Translations under genes and position numbers: made by a program
The notes under the pieces: model-generated
What the model was told of the DNA's origin: nothing
The model's database searches: none
Seen by the model: the letters and a program-made list of their open reading frames with translations, nothing else
DNA from: Gloeocapsopsis sp. IPPAS B-1203
GTDB taxonomy: Bacteria > Cyanobacteriota > Cyanobacteriia > Cyanobacteriales > Chroococcidiopsidaceae
Direction of reading: 5' to 3'
Assembly: GCF_002749975.1 (NCBI RefSeq)
Contig: NZ_PEIG01000018.1
Location: 54,182 to 118,181, forward strand
Length of the DNA: 64,000 nt
Part shown: in pieces, positions 9,147 through 16,473 of the stretch
Numbering within the stretch: the first letter of the stretch is position 1
How the letters are laid out: each line of letters begins with the position of its first letter

Positions 9147-9931
9147 ATTCAATTATGAAAAAAGCGAGAGTTTTGCTGAGTGCATATTATGCATATATGC
9201 TCGAATACCGCGCAGAGTTATTTTTGTGGGCTTTGTCTGGTAGCTTGCCACTTATTTTAATGGGAGTATGGACAGAAGCTGCTCAAAGTGGGCAATTTGG
9301 ATTGTCTCCAGAAGATTTTGCCCGTTACTTTCTCACTGTATTTGTTGTGAGACAGTTCACTGTTGTTTGGGTAATTTATGAATTTGAGAAAGAAGTTGTC
9401 GAAGGAAAACTTTCACCGCGTTTATTACAACCAATTGATCCTGTCTGGCATCATGTCGCCTCGCATCTTTCTGAGAGATTAGCACGTCTTCCATTTGCTT
9501 TAGCATTGGTAGGATTGTTTTTTATTCTTTACCCTCAAGCCGTTTGGATACCGAGTTTGAGTCACATCTTATTGTTTGCGATCGCAGTCATCTTTGCTTT
9601 TATTCTAAGATTTTTGATTCAATACACATTTGCACTCTTCGCATTTTGGACTGAAAGAGCTAATGCAATAGAAAACTTTTGGTTCTTATTTTATCTATTT
9701 TTTTCAGGTTTAATTGCTCCTTTAGACGTGTTTCCAGAAAATATTCGCAACGTCTTGCTTTGGACGCCTTTTCCGTATTTAATTGATTTTCCTGCATCAC
9801 TACTCATTGGTTTACCTGTCAATATATTGCAGGGTATGCTAGTCACATTTGGTTGGATTGCCTTATTTTTTGTTATTAATCGCTGGTTGTGGCGACAAGG
9901 ATTAAAACAATATTCAGGCATGGGTGCGTAA
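9143..9931 (+). CDS. ABC-2 family membrane permease
   Basis: A 262-residue integral membrane protein with about six hydrophobic segments, for example LFLWALSGSLPLILMGVW, FALALVGLFFILYP, ILLFAIAVIFAFILRFLI and LVTFGWIALFFVINRWLW. It is coupled to the ATPase gene by an ATGA overlap, so the two form one exporter. Many related operons contain two permease genes of this type; no second one follows here, where the next 290 bases hold a MITE and no open frame. The complex may be a homodimer or use a permease encoded elsewhere. Confidence 0.85.
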   Translation: MNSIMKKARVLLSAYYAYMLEYRAELFLWALSGSLPLILMGVWTEAAQSGQFGLSPEDFARYFLTVFVVRQFTVVWVIYEFEKEVVEGKLSPRLLQPIDPVWHHVASHLSERLARLPFALALVGLFFILYPQAVWIPSLSHILLFAIAVIFAFILRFLIQYTFALFAFWTERANAIENFWFLFYLFFSGLIAPLDVFPENIRNVLLWTPFPYLIDFPASLLIGLPVNILQGMLVTFGWIALFFVINRWLWRQGLKQYSGMGA

Positions 9932-10050
9932 TAATTGCACTTAAGTAGTATTCAAATAATTAATAGAAACTATTAACTATAAATTAACTAAAACTTAATC
10001 TTATATAGGTATTGTAGTTAGCTGTAATAACGTGAGTTTACAGTGCTATA

Positions 10051-10152
10051 GGACTTACGCAAAAACTCTCCTTATCTTTTCTTTCTTGGCGTCCGCAGAG
10101 AGTAAAAAAGCTACGCTAATGTGGCTCATATTTTCTTAATTTGCGTAAGTTC
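10051..10152. mobile_element. MITE with TA target duplication
   Basis: A 102-base element with terminal inverted repeats: GGACTTACGCAAA at the left (10051-10063) and the complement of GAACTTACGCAAA at the right (10140-10152), matching at 12 of 13 positions. It is flanked by TA on each side (10049-10050 and 10153-10154), the target duplication of IS630/Tc1-mariner-type transposition. It holds no open frame, so it is non-autonomous. It lies between the ABC permease and the phosphatase gene and could affect the promoter of the latter. Confidence 0.75.
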
Positions 10153-10221
10153 TAGCTATAACTCCACTTATTCTCACATCAGCTCGGTAACAGGGCAAGC
10201 AAGACAAGAGGAGAACTTAAC

Positions 10222-12309
10222 GTGAGTAGTAAACGCAGCCTACGGCAGAAGTATTCCCGTATTGCCAGAGGAGGGGTATATGAGGAGAATACACGCCACA
10301 ATCAGCAGTTTGATAGCGATGGCGAGCCGATCTGTAATCGTTCCAACAATCCTTGCTTTTCATCGATCCTGAACTCTCGCTTACAGCGTCGTCAAGTATT
10401 AAGAGGTACACTTGCAGCAGCTGTAACATCCATGTTTGCTGGTCCAGTCCTGAATGGGTTAAAAGCTCGTCCTGCGAATGCTAGCACTTCCATGATGGGG
10501 TTTAAAGCAGTTCCGATCAGCGAAGCCGATTCCATCGTGGTTCCAGAAGGGTACACCGCCCGCGTTCTCATACCCTGGGGAGAACCTATTAGCGGTAGTT
10601 TTCCCAGCTATAGTTTAAAGAACACTGGGGCAGAACAGGGAATGCAGGTAGGACAGCACCATGACGGTATGCATTTTTTCCCTATTGAAGGTAAGTCACC
10701 CTACGAAGGTAGCTCCGTTGATGGACTTTTAGTCGTCAACCACGAATATGTCGAGCCACGTTATACCCATGCAGCAGCGGTAGGGCAAGCATTAGGTCCT
10801 GATGATTTTCCCAAGAAAGAAGACGGAACCCGTGAAACAGATCAAGTGCTCAAAGAAATGAATGGTCATGGAGTGAGCATTACTCGGATATCTCGCCAGT
10901 CTGATGGTAGTTGGCGCGTAGTACGCGATCCGCGTAACCGCCGCATTACAGCCTTGACACCAATGGAAATTCGAGGACCTGTGCGAGGATCTGATTTAAT
11001 TAAAACGAAGTATAGCCCAGATGGGACAAGAACTCGCGGCACAATCAATAACTGTGCCCACGGTGTTACTCCTTGGAATACCTATCTCACCTGTGAAGAA
11101 AACTGGGCTAGATATTTTCTCAACAATGATGAAGACGTTCCTCGCGATCACGAGCGTTACGGAGTTTCTACAGATGGCACTTCACGCTATGGCTGGGAAT
11201 TGGCAGATAACAAAGCAGATGAGTATATTCGCTTTGGGGCTTCTGCAAGTGGTGCTAGTGCAACTGAGGACTATCGTAACGAGCCGAATACCTTTGGCTG
11301 GGTAGTAGAAATTGATCCTTTCAATCCAAACACTCCGGTAAAACATACTTACCTTGGGCGGTTTGCTCATGAGGGAGTTGTGTTTCAGCCACCTGTAGAA
11401 GGTCAACCCATTGTTTGCTATTCCGGTGATGATGCTCGGTTTGAGTACATTTACAAATACGTGTCAGCACAGCCCTATAACCAAGCAACAGCAAGCGGGG
11501 CTTTATTAGACGATGGAACGCTTTATGTAGCTCGGTTTAATGAAGACGGTACAGGGAACTGGCTCGCACTGAAGTTTGGCGAGAACGAACTCACTTCTGA
11601 AAATGGCTTCCAGGATCAGGCAGATGTTCTAGTTAATACGCGCACGGCTGCTGATTTTGTAGGTGCAACTAAGATGGATCGTCCTGAGTGGGGTGCAGTT
11701 GATCCTCGCAATGGAAATGTTTACTTTACACTAACCAACAACTCCAACCGCGAAAAAGACCAAGTGGATGCAGCAAATCCTCGCCCTGAGAACGATTGGG
11801 GACACATCATTCGCTGGAGTGAAGCTGGCAAGAACCCAACTGCTACCTCGTTTAAATGGGATATATTTGTGCTGTCTGGACCAGAAGATGACAGCCGCAA
11901 GCTATCTGGTCGTCCTCTCAATGCAGACAACATCTTCGTGAATCCGGATGGACTATGGTTTGATGCTGACGCTCGCCTTTGGATTCAGACTGACATTGGT
12001 GAAAGCTCTCAAAATCAGGGTGAGTTTGCTCAGTTTGGCAACAACCAAATGTTGGCGGCTGATGTAAATACTGGTGAAATTCGCCGCTTCTTGACTGGAC
12101 CAATCGGTCAAGAAATCACGGGTGTGGTGACAACCCCTGACCAGCGTACAATGTTTATCAACGTTCAGCATCCAGGAGCGACCACTTCCGAAGAAGAATT
12201 CGCGGCAGGTAAAATCAACTCACGCTGGCCCAACAAAAACCCAGAAATCTATCCTCGTTCAGCGACGGTGGTTATCACTAAAGATGACGGTGGCGTCATT
12301 GGAACTTAG
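10222..12309 (+). CDS. PhoX-family phosphatase (DUF839), Tat-exported
   Basis: A 695-residue protein of the PhoX/DUF839 family, calcium/iron-dependent alkaline phosphatases that release phosphate from organic esters outside the cytoplasm. A Tat signal lies at about residues 52-85: RLQRRQVLRGTLAAAVTSMF, with cleavage near ANA-ST. Mature-part blocks include GLLVVNHEYVEPRYT, NNCAHGVTPWNTYLTCEENW, GRFAHEGVVFQP and DGLWFDADARLWIQTD, where conserved acidic, His and Cys residues of the family cluster. The start is a GTG at 10222, preceded by AGAGGAG at 10207-10213. No clear Pho box is visible. The downstream hairpins probably end the transcript. Confidence 0.9.
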   Translation: MSSKRSLRQKYSRIARGGVYEENTRHNQQFDSDGEPICNRSNNPCFSSILNSRLQRRQVLRGTLAAAVTSMFAGPVLNGLKARPANASTSMMGFKAVPISEADSIVVPEGYTARVLIPWGEPISGSFPSYSLKNTGAEQGMQVGQHHDGMHFFPIEGKSPYEGSSVDGLLVVNHEYVEPRYTHAAAVGQALGPDDFPKKEDGTRETDQVLKEMNGHGVSITRISRQSDGSWRVVRDPRNRRITALTPMEIRGPVRGSDLIKTKYSPDGTRTRGTINNCAHGVTPWNTYLTCEENWARYFLNNDEDVPRDHERYGVSTDGTSRYGWELADNKADEYIRFGASASGASATEDYRNEPNTFGWVVEIDPFNPNTPVKHTYLGRFAHEGVVFQPPVEGQPIVCYSGDDARFEYIYKYVSAQPYNQATASGALLDDGTLYVARFNEDGTGNWLALKFGENELTSENGFQDQADVLVNTRTAADFVGATKMDRPEWGAVDPRNGNVYFTLTNNSNREKDQVDAANPRPENDWGHIIRWSEAGKNPTATSFKWDIFVLSGPEDDSRKLSGRPLNADNIFVNPDGLWFDADARLWIQTDIGESSQNQGEFAQFGNNQMLAADVNTGEIRRFLTGPIGQEITGVVTTPDQRTMFINVQHPGATTSEEEFAAGKINSRWPNKNPEIYPRSATVVITKDDGGVIGT

Positions 12310-12318
12310 CGGTCTGTC

Positions 12319-12354
12319 AATTGTTAATTGTGGGGTACTCTACAATTAACAATT
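12319..12354 (+). terminator. Hairpin after the PhoX-type gene
   Basis: AATTGTTAATTGT (12319-12331) and ACAATTAACAATT (12342-12354) form a perfect 13-pair, AT-rich stem with a 10-base loop. It starts 10 bases after the phosphatase stop and is followed by AAATTT. The position and structure suit a transcription end, although the stem is GC-poor. Confidence 0.55.
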
Positions 12355-12367
12355 AAATTTAAGTGTT

Positions 12368-12394
12368 TTTTGAGGGATCAATGACCCCTCAAAA
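12368..12394. terminator. Second hairpin after the PhoX-type gene
   Basis: TTTTGAGGG (12368-12376) pairs with CCCTCAAAA (12386-12394) over a 9-base loop. The stem is preceded by T's and ends in A's, so it could work as an intrinsic terminator in either direction. It lies between the rightward phosphatase gene and the leftward rhodanese gene with its argZ-tail remnant. Confidence 0.55.
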
Positions 12395-12444
12395 GTTATT
12401 GAAAAACCACTAGCCCTGTGAGGGTAAGTACCTTTAAGCAAATT

Positions 12445-12575
12445 CTAGCCAAACATACATTGTTCGCACAAATTTTTTAGAAATAAATCAACGTTAGTAA
12501 CAACATCAACTGATGCTACCGAAGTGCGATCGCACAATTTAGTTGCTGCAACTGAGTTAACAGTAAGGTTGCGCG
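12445..12575 (-). pseudogene. Remnant of the argZ 3' end, copy D
   Basis: The minus strand reads, in one open frame, TKLCDRTSVASVDVVTNVDL then FLKNLCEQ and a TAG at 12445-12447. It aligns without gaps with the C-terminus of the intact ArgZ in this window (TKLSDRGSVESVGVVTDVGL then FLSLLLQQ). At the DNA level 57 of 81 positions match the segment at about 25101-25181. There is no plausible start codon, so I treat it as a gene fragment. The frame follows directly after the rhodanese stop, with no further stop until 12447. It is in the same orientation as argZ and is the most distant of four such copies. Confidence 0.7.
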
Positions 12576-12633
12576 ATAGTAAGTGAACTTTGATTTTTTC
12601 CAAGAACCTCCGTTTAACCGTACCAATATAGGG

Positions 12634-13032
12634 TTAGGCACAACCACAGGATGCTGAGTTTTCAGTGCTTGCAGCTGCACCAGTTAATGTGGGGTAGCCA
12701 TCACGCTTCCACCAATCCAAGCCACCCATCAGTTCTTTGACCCTGAATCCAAGTTTGGTCATGGCTAGAGCGCCCTTGGTTGATGCGTTGCACCCAATTC
12801 CATCGCAGTATGTGACTACCAACGCAGATTTGTCTAGATGAGCTGTCGATTCCGAACTCATCTGGCGGTGGGGAATATTAATGGCGCTAGGGATGTGTTC
12901 TGTTTTGTACGCTTGCGGCGATCGCGCATCAATGACAATAACTTTCTCTTTACCTTCAAGCGCAACTTTCAAATCCCATGAGTCTATTTCGTAATTCAAT
13001 TTGTTCTGATAGTGTTTCAACTGTTCTTCCAC
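12634..13032 (-). CDS. Rhodanese-domain protein
   Basis: A 132-residue single-domain rhodanese. It has VIVIDARSPQAYKTEHIPSA, then the active-site loop VVTYCDGIGCNAST with the catalytic Cys at about residue 89, then GFRVKELMGGLDWWKRDGYP. The C-terminus ends in a cysteine-rich tail, SCGCA, which might bind a metal or form disulfides. It probably handles sulfane sulfur in the cytosol, but the substrate is unknown. It lies at the left end of the accessory island, immediately upstream (on its own strand) of the argZ-tail remnant D. Confidence 0.85.
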   Translation of the reverse strand: MEEQLKHYQNKLNYEIDSWDLKVALEGKEKVIVIDARSPQAYKTEHIPSAINIPHRQMSSESTAHLDKSALVVTYCDGIGCNASTKGALAMTKLGFRVKELMGGLDWWKRDGYPTLTGAAASTENSASCGCA

Positions 13033-13190
13033 GCAGACCTCTCTGTTGTGCCCAACTATATAATTATTAGATAAAAACTTTCTGTATATTTTAGGTGATA
13101 TCGAGATTTCTGGATGTTATGCTCAGTTGATTTGTGCCGCCGCGATCGCCAAAGGCATTATCGAGTGGTTTAGTCGTATCAGGGGTAAGT

Positions 13191-13847
13191 ATGGTTACAA
13201 CACAAGCATTAGCCGAACAAAGAGTTGTTCTTAAGAATATTAGTTGGCAAACATTTACAGCCATGCTGAATGAAATGGGCGAGAAGCGCAAAGTACGTTT
13301 GGCTTATATTGATGGAATATTAGAAATTATGACTCCACTAGGAGAGCATGAAAATACAAATAGGTTTATTGACGATCTAATTCGAGTATTAGCTGATGAA
13401 CTCAATCTTAATCTCAAAAAGTTTGGTTCACTAACTCTCAAGCACGAAAATATGAGACGTGGAGCCGAACCGGACTCGTGTTATTACATTTCCAATGAAT
13501 CGCGTGTGAGGAATAAACGTCATATTGATCTAACTATTGATCCACCTCCGGACTTGGTAGTAGAAATTGATATTACTAGTAGCTCAATTGATAAACTTTC
13601 GATTTATGCTGCTGTAGGTGTTCCAGAAATTTGGCGTTATGATGGGCGATCGCTACAAATTCTCGTATTATCTGAACCTAATTCGACATACACCCAAACA
13701 CAAAAAAGTCCCACCTTTCCCCTACTCGATCCAGATTTAGTTCCGCAGCTAATTGCACAAAGTCTGATTGATGGTGAAACTAAAACTTTGCGTTCATTCC
13801 GCGCCTGGGTACGACAGCAACTAGAGCGAGCTTCAGAAGGTAGATAA
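13191..13847 (+). CDS. Uma2-family endonuclease-fold protein (DUF820)
   Basis: A 218-residue protein of the Uma2/DUF820 family, a PD-(D/E)XK nuclease fold that is greatly expanded in cyanobacteria and of unclear function. The core reads RRGAEPDSCYYISNES, then DPPPDLVVEIDITSSSIDKL, then VGVPEIWRYDGRSLQILVL; the acidic residues of PDSCYY and VVEIDI fit the metal site. The frame is open from 13134, but I choose the ATG at 13191, preceded by AGGGGTAAGT and giving the usual family N-terminus. It stands alone between the rhodanese gene and a DUF2887 pseudogene. Confidence 0.8.
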   Translation: MVTTQALAEQRVVLKNISWQTFTAMLNEMGEKRKVRLAYIDGILEIMTPLGEHENTNRFIDDLIRVLADELNLNLKKFGSLTLKHENMRRGAEPDSCYYISNESRVRNKRHIDLTIDPPPDLVVEIDITSSSIDKLSIYAAVGVPEIWRYDGRSLQILVLSEPNSTYTQTQKSPTFPLLDPDLVPQLIAQSLIDGETKTLRSFRAWVRQQLERASEGR

Positions 13848-13899
13848 CTACAATTTACTAATGCAGTACCAATATTCTTTTAGTTGGAACTATCAGCAG

Positions 13900-14385
13900 C
13901 TAAACAACAAGTCGCACCACGCCTACGCCAATAGATTGGTTGGTTACTCCCAACTCATCTAAATAGATCTGTGTGACTCGTTGACTTACAAACAGGTCTT
14001 GATATTGTGGTGGTACGCCAGGATCTAAGCTTCTTTTCTTGAAAACTACCACTCCGCGCCAATCGTTAGCACAATCATAGCGAGAAAAGTACAGAAAAAC
14101 GTCAGCGAAAAAGCACTGGTATATCCGAGTATCTTTTTGAAATTGTACTTCGACAAAGTAGATCGGTTGATCGCTTCAACCAGGAGCAGGAAGGAATAAC
14201 CCATCAACTAATGTCGGCGAAGTTTCCTCGCCGCCCGTTGATATATCAATTCTAAAGGCAGTTTGTTTGACTTCACTCGAGATGAATTCGTAGATGTCAC
14301 CCGTAGCAGCTGGTTGACCAATAAGTTCAAAAAAGATACTTGGAAAGTTTTGAAATAATTGATAGAAAATTGTGTCCGTTTTCAC
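13900..14385 (-). pseudogene. DUF2887 (Rpn/PD-(D/E)XK nuclease-like) gene, interrupted
   Basis: The minus strand from the ATG at 14385 reads MKTDTIFYQLFQNFPSIFFE then LIGQPAATG, the standard start of the DUF2887 family. The frame stops with TGA at about 14176-14178 after FLPAPG. It then continues in the same frame as SDQPIYFVEVQFQKD, NDWRGVVVFKKRSLDPG and VTQIYLDELGVTNQSIG, all expected in the family, to a TAG at 13900-13902. One nonsense codon thus splits an otherwise open gene, and the C-terminal part of the family is absent. A 42-base palindromic in-frame insertion after FRID adds about 14 residues not expected in the family. The gene is inactive or at best makes a short N-terminal fragment. 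Confidence 0.75.
14201..14242. repeat. Small palindromic in-frame insertion inside the DUF2887 pseudogene
   Basis: Within the DUF2887 frame, ATCAAC (14203-14208) pairs with GTTGAT (14237-14242), and CGGCGA (14215-14220) pairs with TCGCCG (14228-14233) around a 7-base loop. The segment adds about 14 codons (ISTGGEETSPTLVD) between FRID and GLFLP, where relatives as I recall them run straight on. A GAT codon is repeated on both sides, as expected for a short target duplication. It looks like a miniature palindromic element that entered a coding region without shifting the frame. Confidence 0.5.
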
Positions 14386-14589
14386 ATTGAGGTGTTCTAC
14401 TTCAAGTATTTCTTCATAGTAAGGGTGAACATTTCTTACATAATAATTGCCGGACTAATCAGCCGACATTTATAACAAAACTTAGAAAAGTGCGATCGCC
14501 TGACTCTACCACCAATCTTAGGTTAACGTTCCTACTCGCTGGACAATCCGGTGCAGCAGAATTGTTGTGCGGCATTCTCAGAGAGTCAA

Positions 14590-15468
14590 TTACAGCACTG
14601 CTAGATCTTTAAAGCAGCGACGTGTCAACTCTAGTCGGGCGGCTGGATCTTTCTCGTTCCGAATATCGATGTTAGTGGCAAAAAAGTAAACATTCTCTCC
14701 TTTCTCCAAGTAACCGACATACCATCCGATTTTTGGTGTCACATCATCTGCAACACCGACCCAACCTGTCTTACCAGTGATTGTATAGTCTGGCGTTTTC
14801 TCCATAATCATGATGTCTTTGACAATAGAAAGCGATCGCTTAGAAAAAGGTAAGTCGTTTTTGTATAGGCGACGAAGAAACTGAATCTGCTCTTGAGGTG
14901 TAATTCGCAGCTCTCCCTGTAGCCAGAACTTATCAATATCATCGCTATCACCAATCTTTTGGTTGCCGTATCCAACTTGGTTCACCCATTGTTGCATTCG
15001 TTCATATCCTACTCGGCGGGCTAGAACTTGATAAAACCAGATAGCAGAGAGCTTGATTGCCTCTCTCATATTCAAATCTCGGTTCCACTCAGGAAATCTC
15101 GAAATTCCATCCCACGTAAGAACAGCGATTTCATCCGAAATGACTCTAGTTTCCAGCGAAATCAGAGAGTTAAGAATTTTGAATGTCGATGCAGGTAAAA
15201 AAGCTGTTGTATTGCGTTGTGGATTATGTTGAAAAACACGATCGTTGTTCGAGTCATAGATCATAATTGAACCCTCAACGCCCAAATCTTGAAAGTGTCG
15301 TCCAAAATTAATGCTTTGAGCGACGTTTACGACGGATGAAGTTTCAATTGCTGATTGTGTCATAGTTGATGCTGGTTGCATTGTTTGAAATAGGGTAAAA
15401 ACAATGCAACTCAACGAAACAAGAGCAATACTTATAAAACGAACTACTCGGTTCATGACCCTCCGCAA
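14590..15468 (-). CDS. Class D (OXA-type) serine beta-lactamase
   Basis: A 292-residue secreted enzyme. A signal peptide covers about residues 1-35 (FISIALVSLSCIVFTLFQ). The class D motifs are in order: PASTFKILNSL (S-x-x-K, nucleophile Ser and carbamylated Lys), KLSAIWFYQVL (S-x-V/I), VGYGNQKIG (YGN) and ITGKTGWVG (KTG). WLQGELRITPQEQIQFLRRL is a typical class D helix. It should hydrolyse beta-lactams in the periplasm, or may act in cell-wall turnover. It sits alone in the accessory island between the DUF2887 pseudogene and an argZ-tail remnant, which suggests acquisition by transfer. Confidence 0.9.
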   Translation of the reverse strand: MRRVMNRVVRFISIALVSLSCIVFTLFQTMQPASTMTQSAIETSSVVNVAQSINFGRHFQDLGVEGSIMIYDSNNDRVFQHNPQRNTTAFLPASTFKILNSLISLETRVISDEIAVLTWDGISRFPEWNRDLNMREAIKLSAIWFYQVLARRVGYERMQQWVNQVGYGNQKIGDSDDIDKFWLQGELRITPQEQIQFLRRLYKNDLPFSKRSLSIVKDIMIMEKTPDYTITGKTGWVGVADDVTPKIGWYVGYLEKGENVYFFATNIDIRNEKDPAARLELTRRCFKDLAVL

Positions 15469-15590
15469 GATAGTGAGTTCATAGGCAGCCTTGAACTACA
15501 CTGACTAACTTTTGGATTTCAGAACTTGAGATGTAATAAATATTTAAGTTTTGAACAAAAGTAGATAAGCTCCAAATCACTGTCTCAATT

Positions 15591-15876
15591 GCTATGCAAC
15601 ATAACTATTAGTTAGACAGAATTTTTTTGTTTATGCATTCTATACGGCTAATAAGCATAAATCCATATATGTACACTCTGCTTTTAAACTCACATTTAAG
15701 TTTACTTTTATGTTTTGATTATTGACTGTCCAAGTTAGAAATGGTAGTTGTGTTGATTAAAATTGATCAACTAGACTGCTATAAAGTTTTAATTTAAATA
15801 AAAAAGGTGGGTATTGCCCAGCATACAATCTCAACTAAACTATTTGAGCTATGTGATATAGAGTCTATTTGAGATC
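15591..15876 (-). pseudogene. Remnant of argZ 3' end plus its downstream flank, copy A
   Basis: This stretch aligns with the region at and just beyond the 3' end of the intact argZ (about 24730-25075). Its best block, starting with GACTGCTATAAAGTTTTAAT at 15774, runs about 46 bases with only two or three differences from the block starting at 24973. A further match lies at about 15591-15660 (GTTAGACAGA and CTAATAAGCATAAA). About 100 bases of the middle are missing. The coding match ends at about 15870, where an IS transposase fragment begins. It has the same orientation as argZ. About 260 bases at 15469-15728 hold nothing else that I recognise. Confidence 0.75.
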
Positions 15877-16242
15877 TTAAGGAGAGGCTGCAAGCCGCTT
15901 AAGCATCAGCCTGACAAAGCAGAGGTCGATCTTGGTGCTTGCATTCAGCACAGTCCGTTCAAAGTTCTTAACCAGGATTTTACACCGTTCCATCCACCCA
16001 TTTGAGCGCTCAATGATCCACCTAGCTGCCACTGGAACAAACCCAGATTTCCCTTGCGCTGCCTTCTGTTGTTTTGTAAGTTTTGCCGACAATTCAGACC
16101 GGATTTTCGTCATGATCTGAGGATAAACCTGCTCCAATTGCGCTATCAAATATTCAGGATGATACCCGTGGTCAAGCAGGACTACCGTCTTAGGAATGTT
16201 AACAGGCTTTGACTTGAAATAATCGATGTTGAGGGTCAACAT
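15877..16242 (-). pseudogene. IS5-type transposase, C-terminal fragment
   Basis: 121 residues from the C-terminal half of an IS5-superfamily DDE transposase. VVLLDHGYHPEYL holds the second catalytic Asp, and ARWIIERSNGWMERCK holds the catalytic Glu and the Y/W-(2)-R-(3)-E-(6)-K-like pattern. FERTVLNASTKIDLCFVRLM is the usual family C-terminus. The N-terminal half with the first Asp is missing, and no inverted repeats can be assigned, so the element is dead. It is joined directly to a nucleotidyltransferase fragment on one side and to the argZ remnant on the other. Confidence 0.75.
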
Positions 16243-16262
16243 CTCAAGTAATCCTGCATCAA

Positions 16263-16355
16263 CGGAACCAAATAGGGCAAACTCGATAATTTGCCAGCGA
16301 TCGCGTTGTTAGCAGTAATTTTTTCCATTGGCAGTTCTATCGCAGTAATATTCAT
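16263..16355 (-). pseudogene. Nucleotidyltransferase (MNT-type) 5' fragment
   Basis: The minus strand from the ATG at 16355 reads MNITAIELPMEKITANNAIA, then shifts frame into RDRWQIIEFALFGSV, the start of a minimal nucleotidyltransferase. It is about 95 percent identical over 79 bases to the start of the more complete copy at 20954-21241 and carries the same frameshift next to a GCGATCGC octamer. The rest of the gene was replaced by the IS5-type transposase fragment. Both copies therefore derive from one already broken gene. Confidence 0.7.
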
Positions 16356-16473
16356 ATCAATTGCACTCTCAAGACTTCCAGTTGCTAACTTCTCTGAGCT
16401 AAGGAACAGCATCTTTAGCTGTGTAACTGTGCGCTTTTTTAAAAAACACCTCACTATATTGCAAGATAACCCC

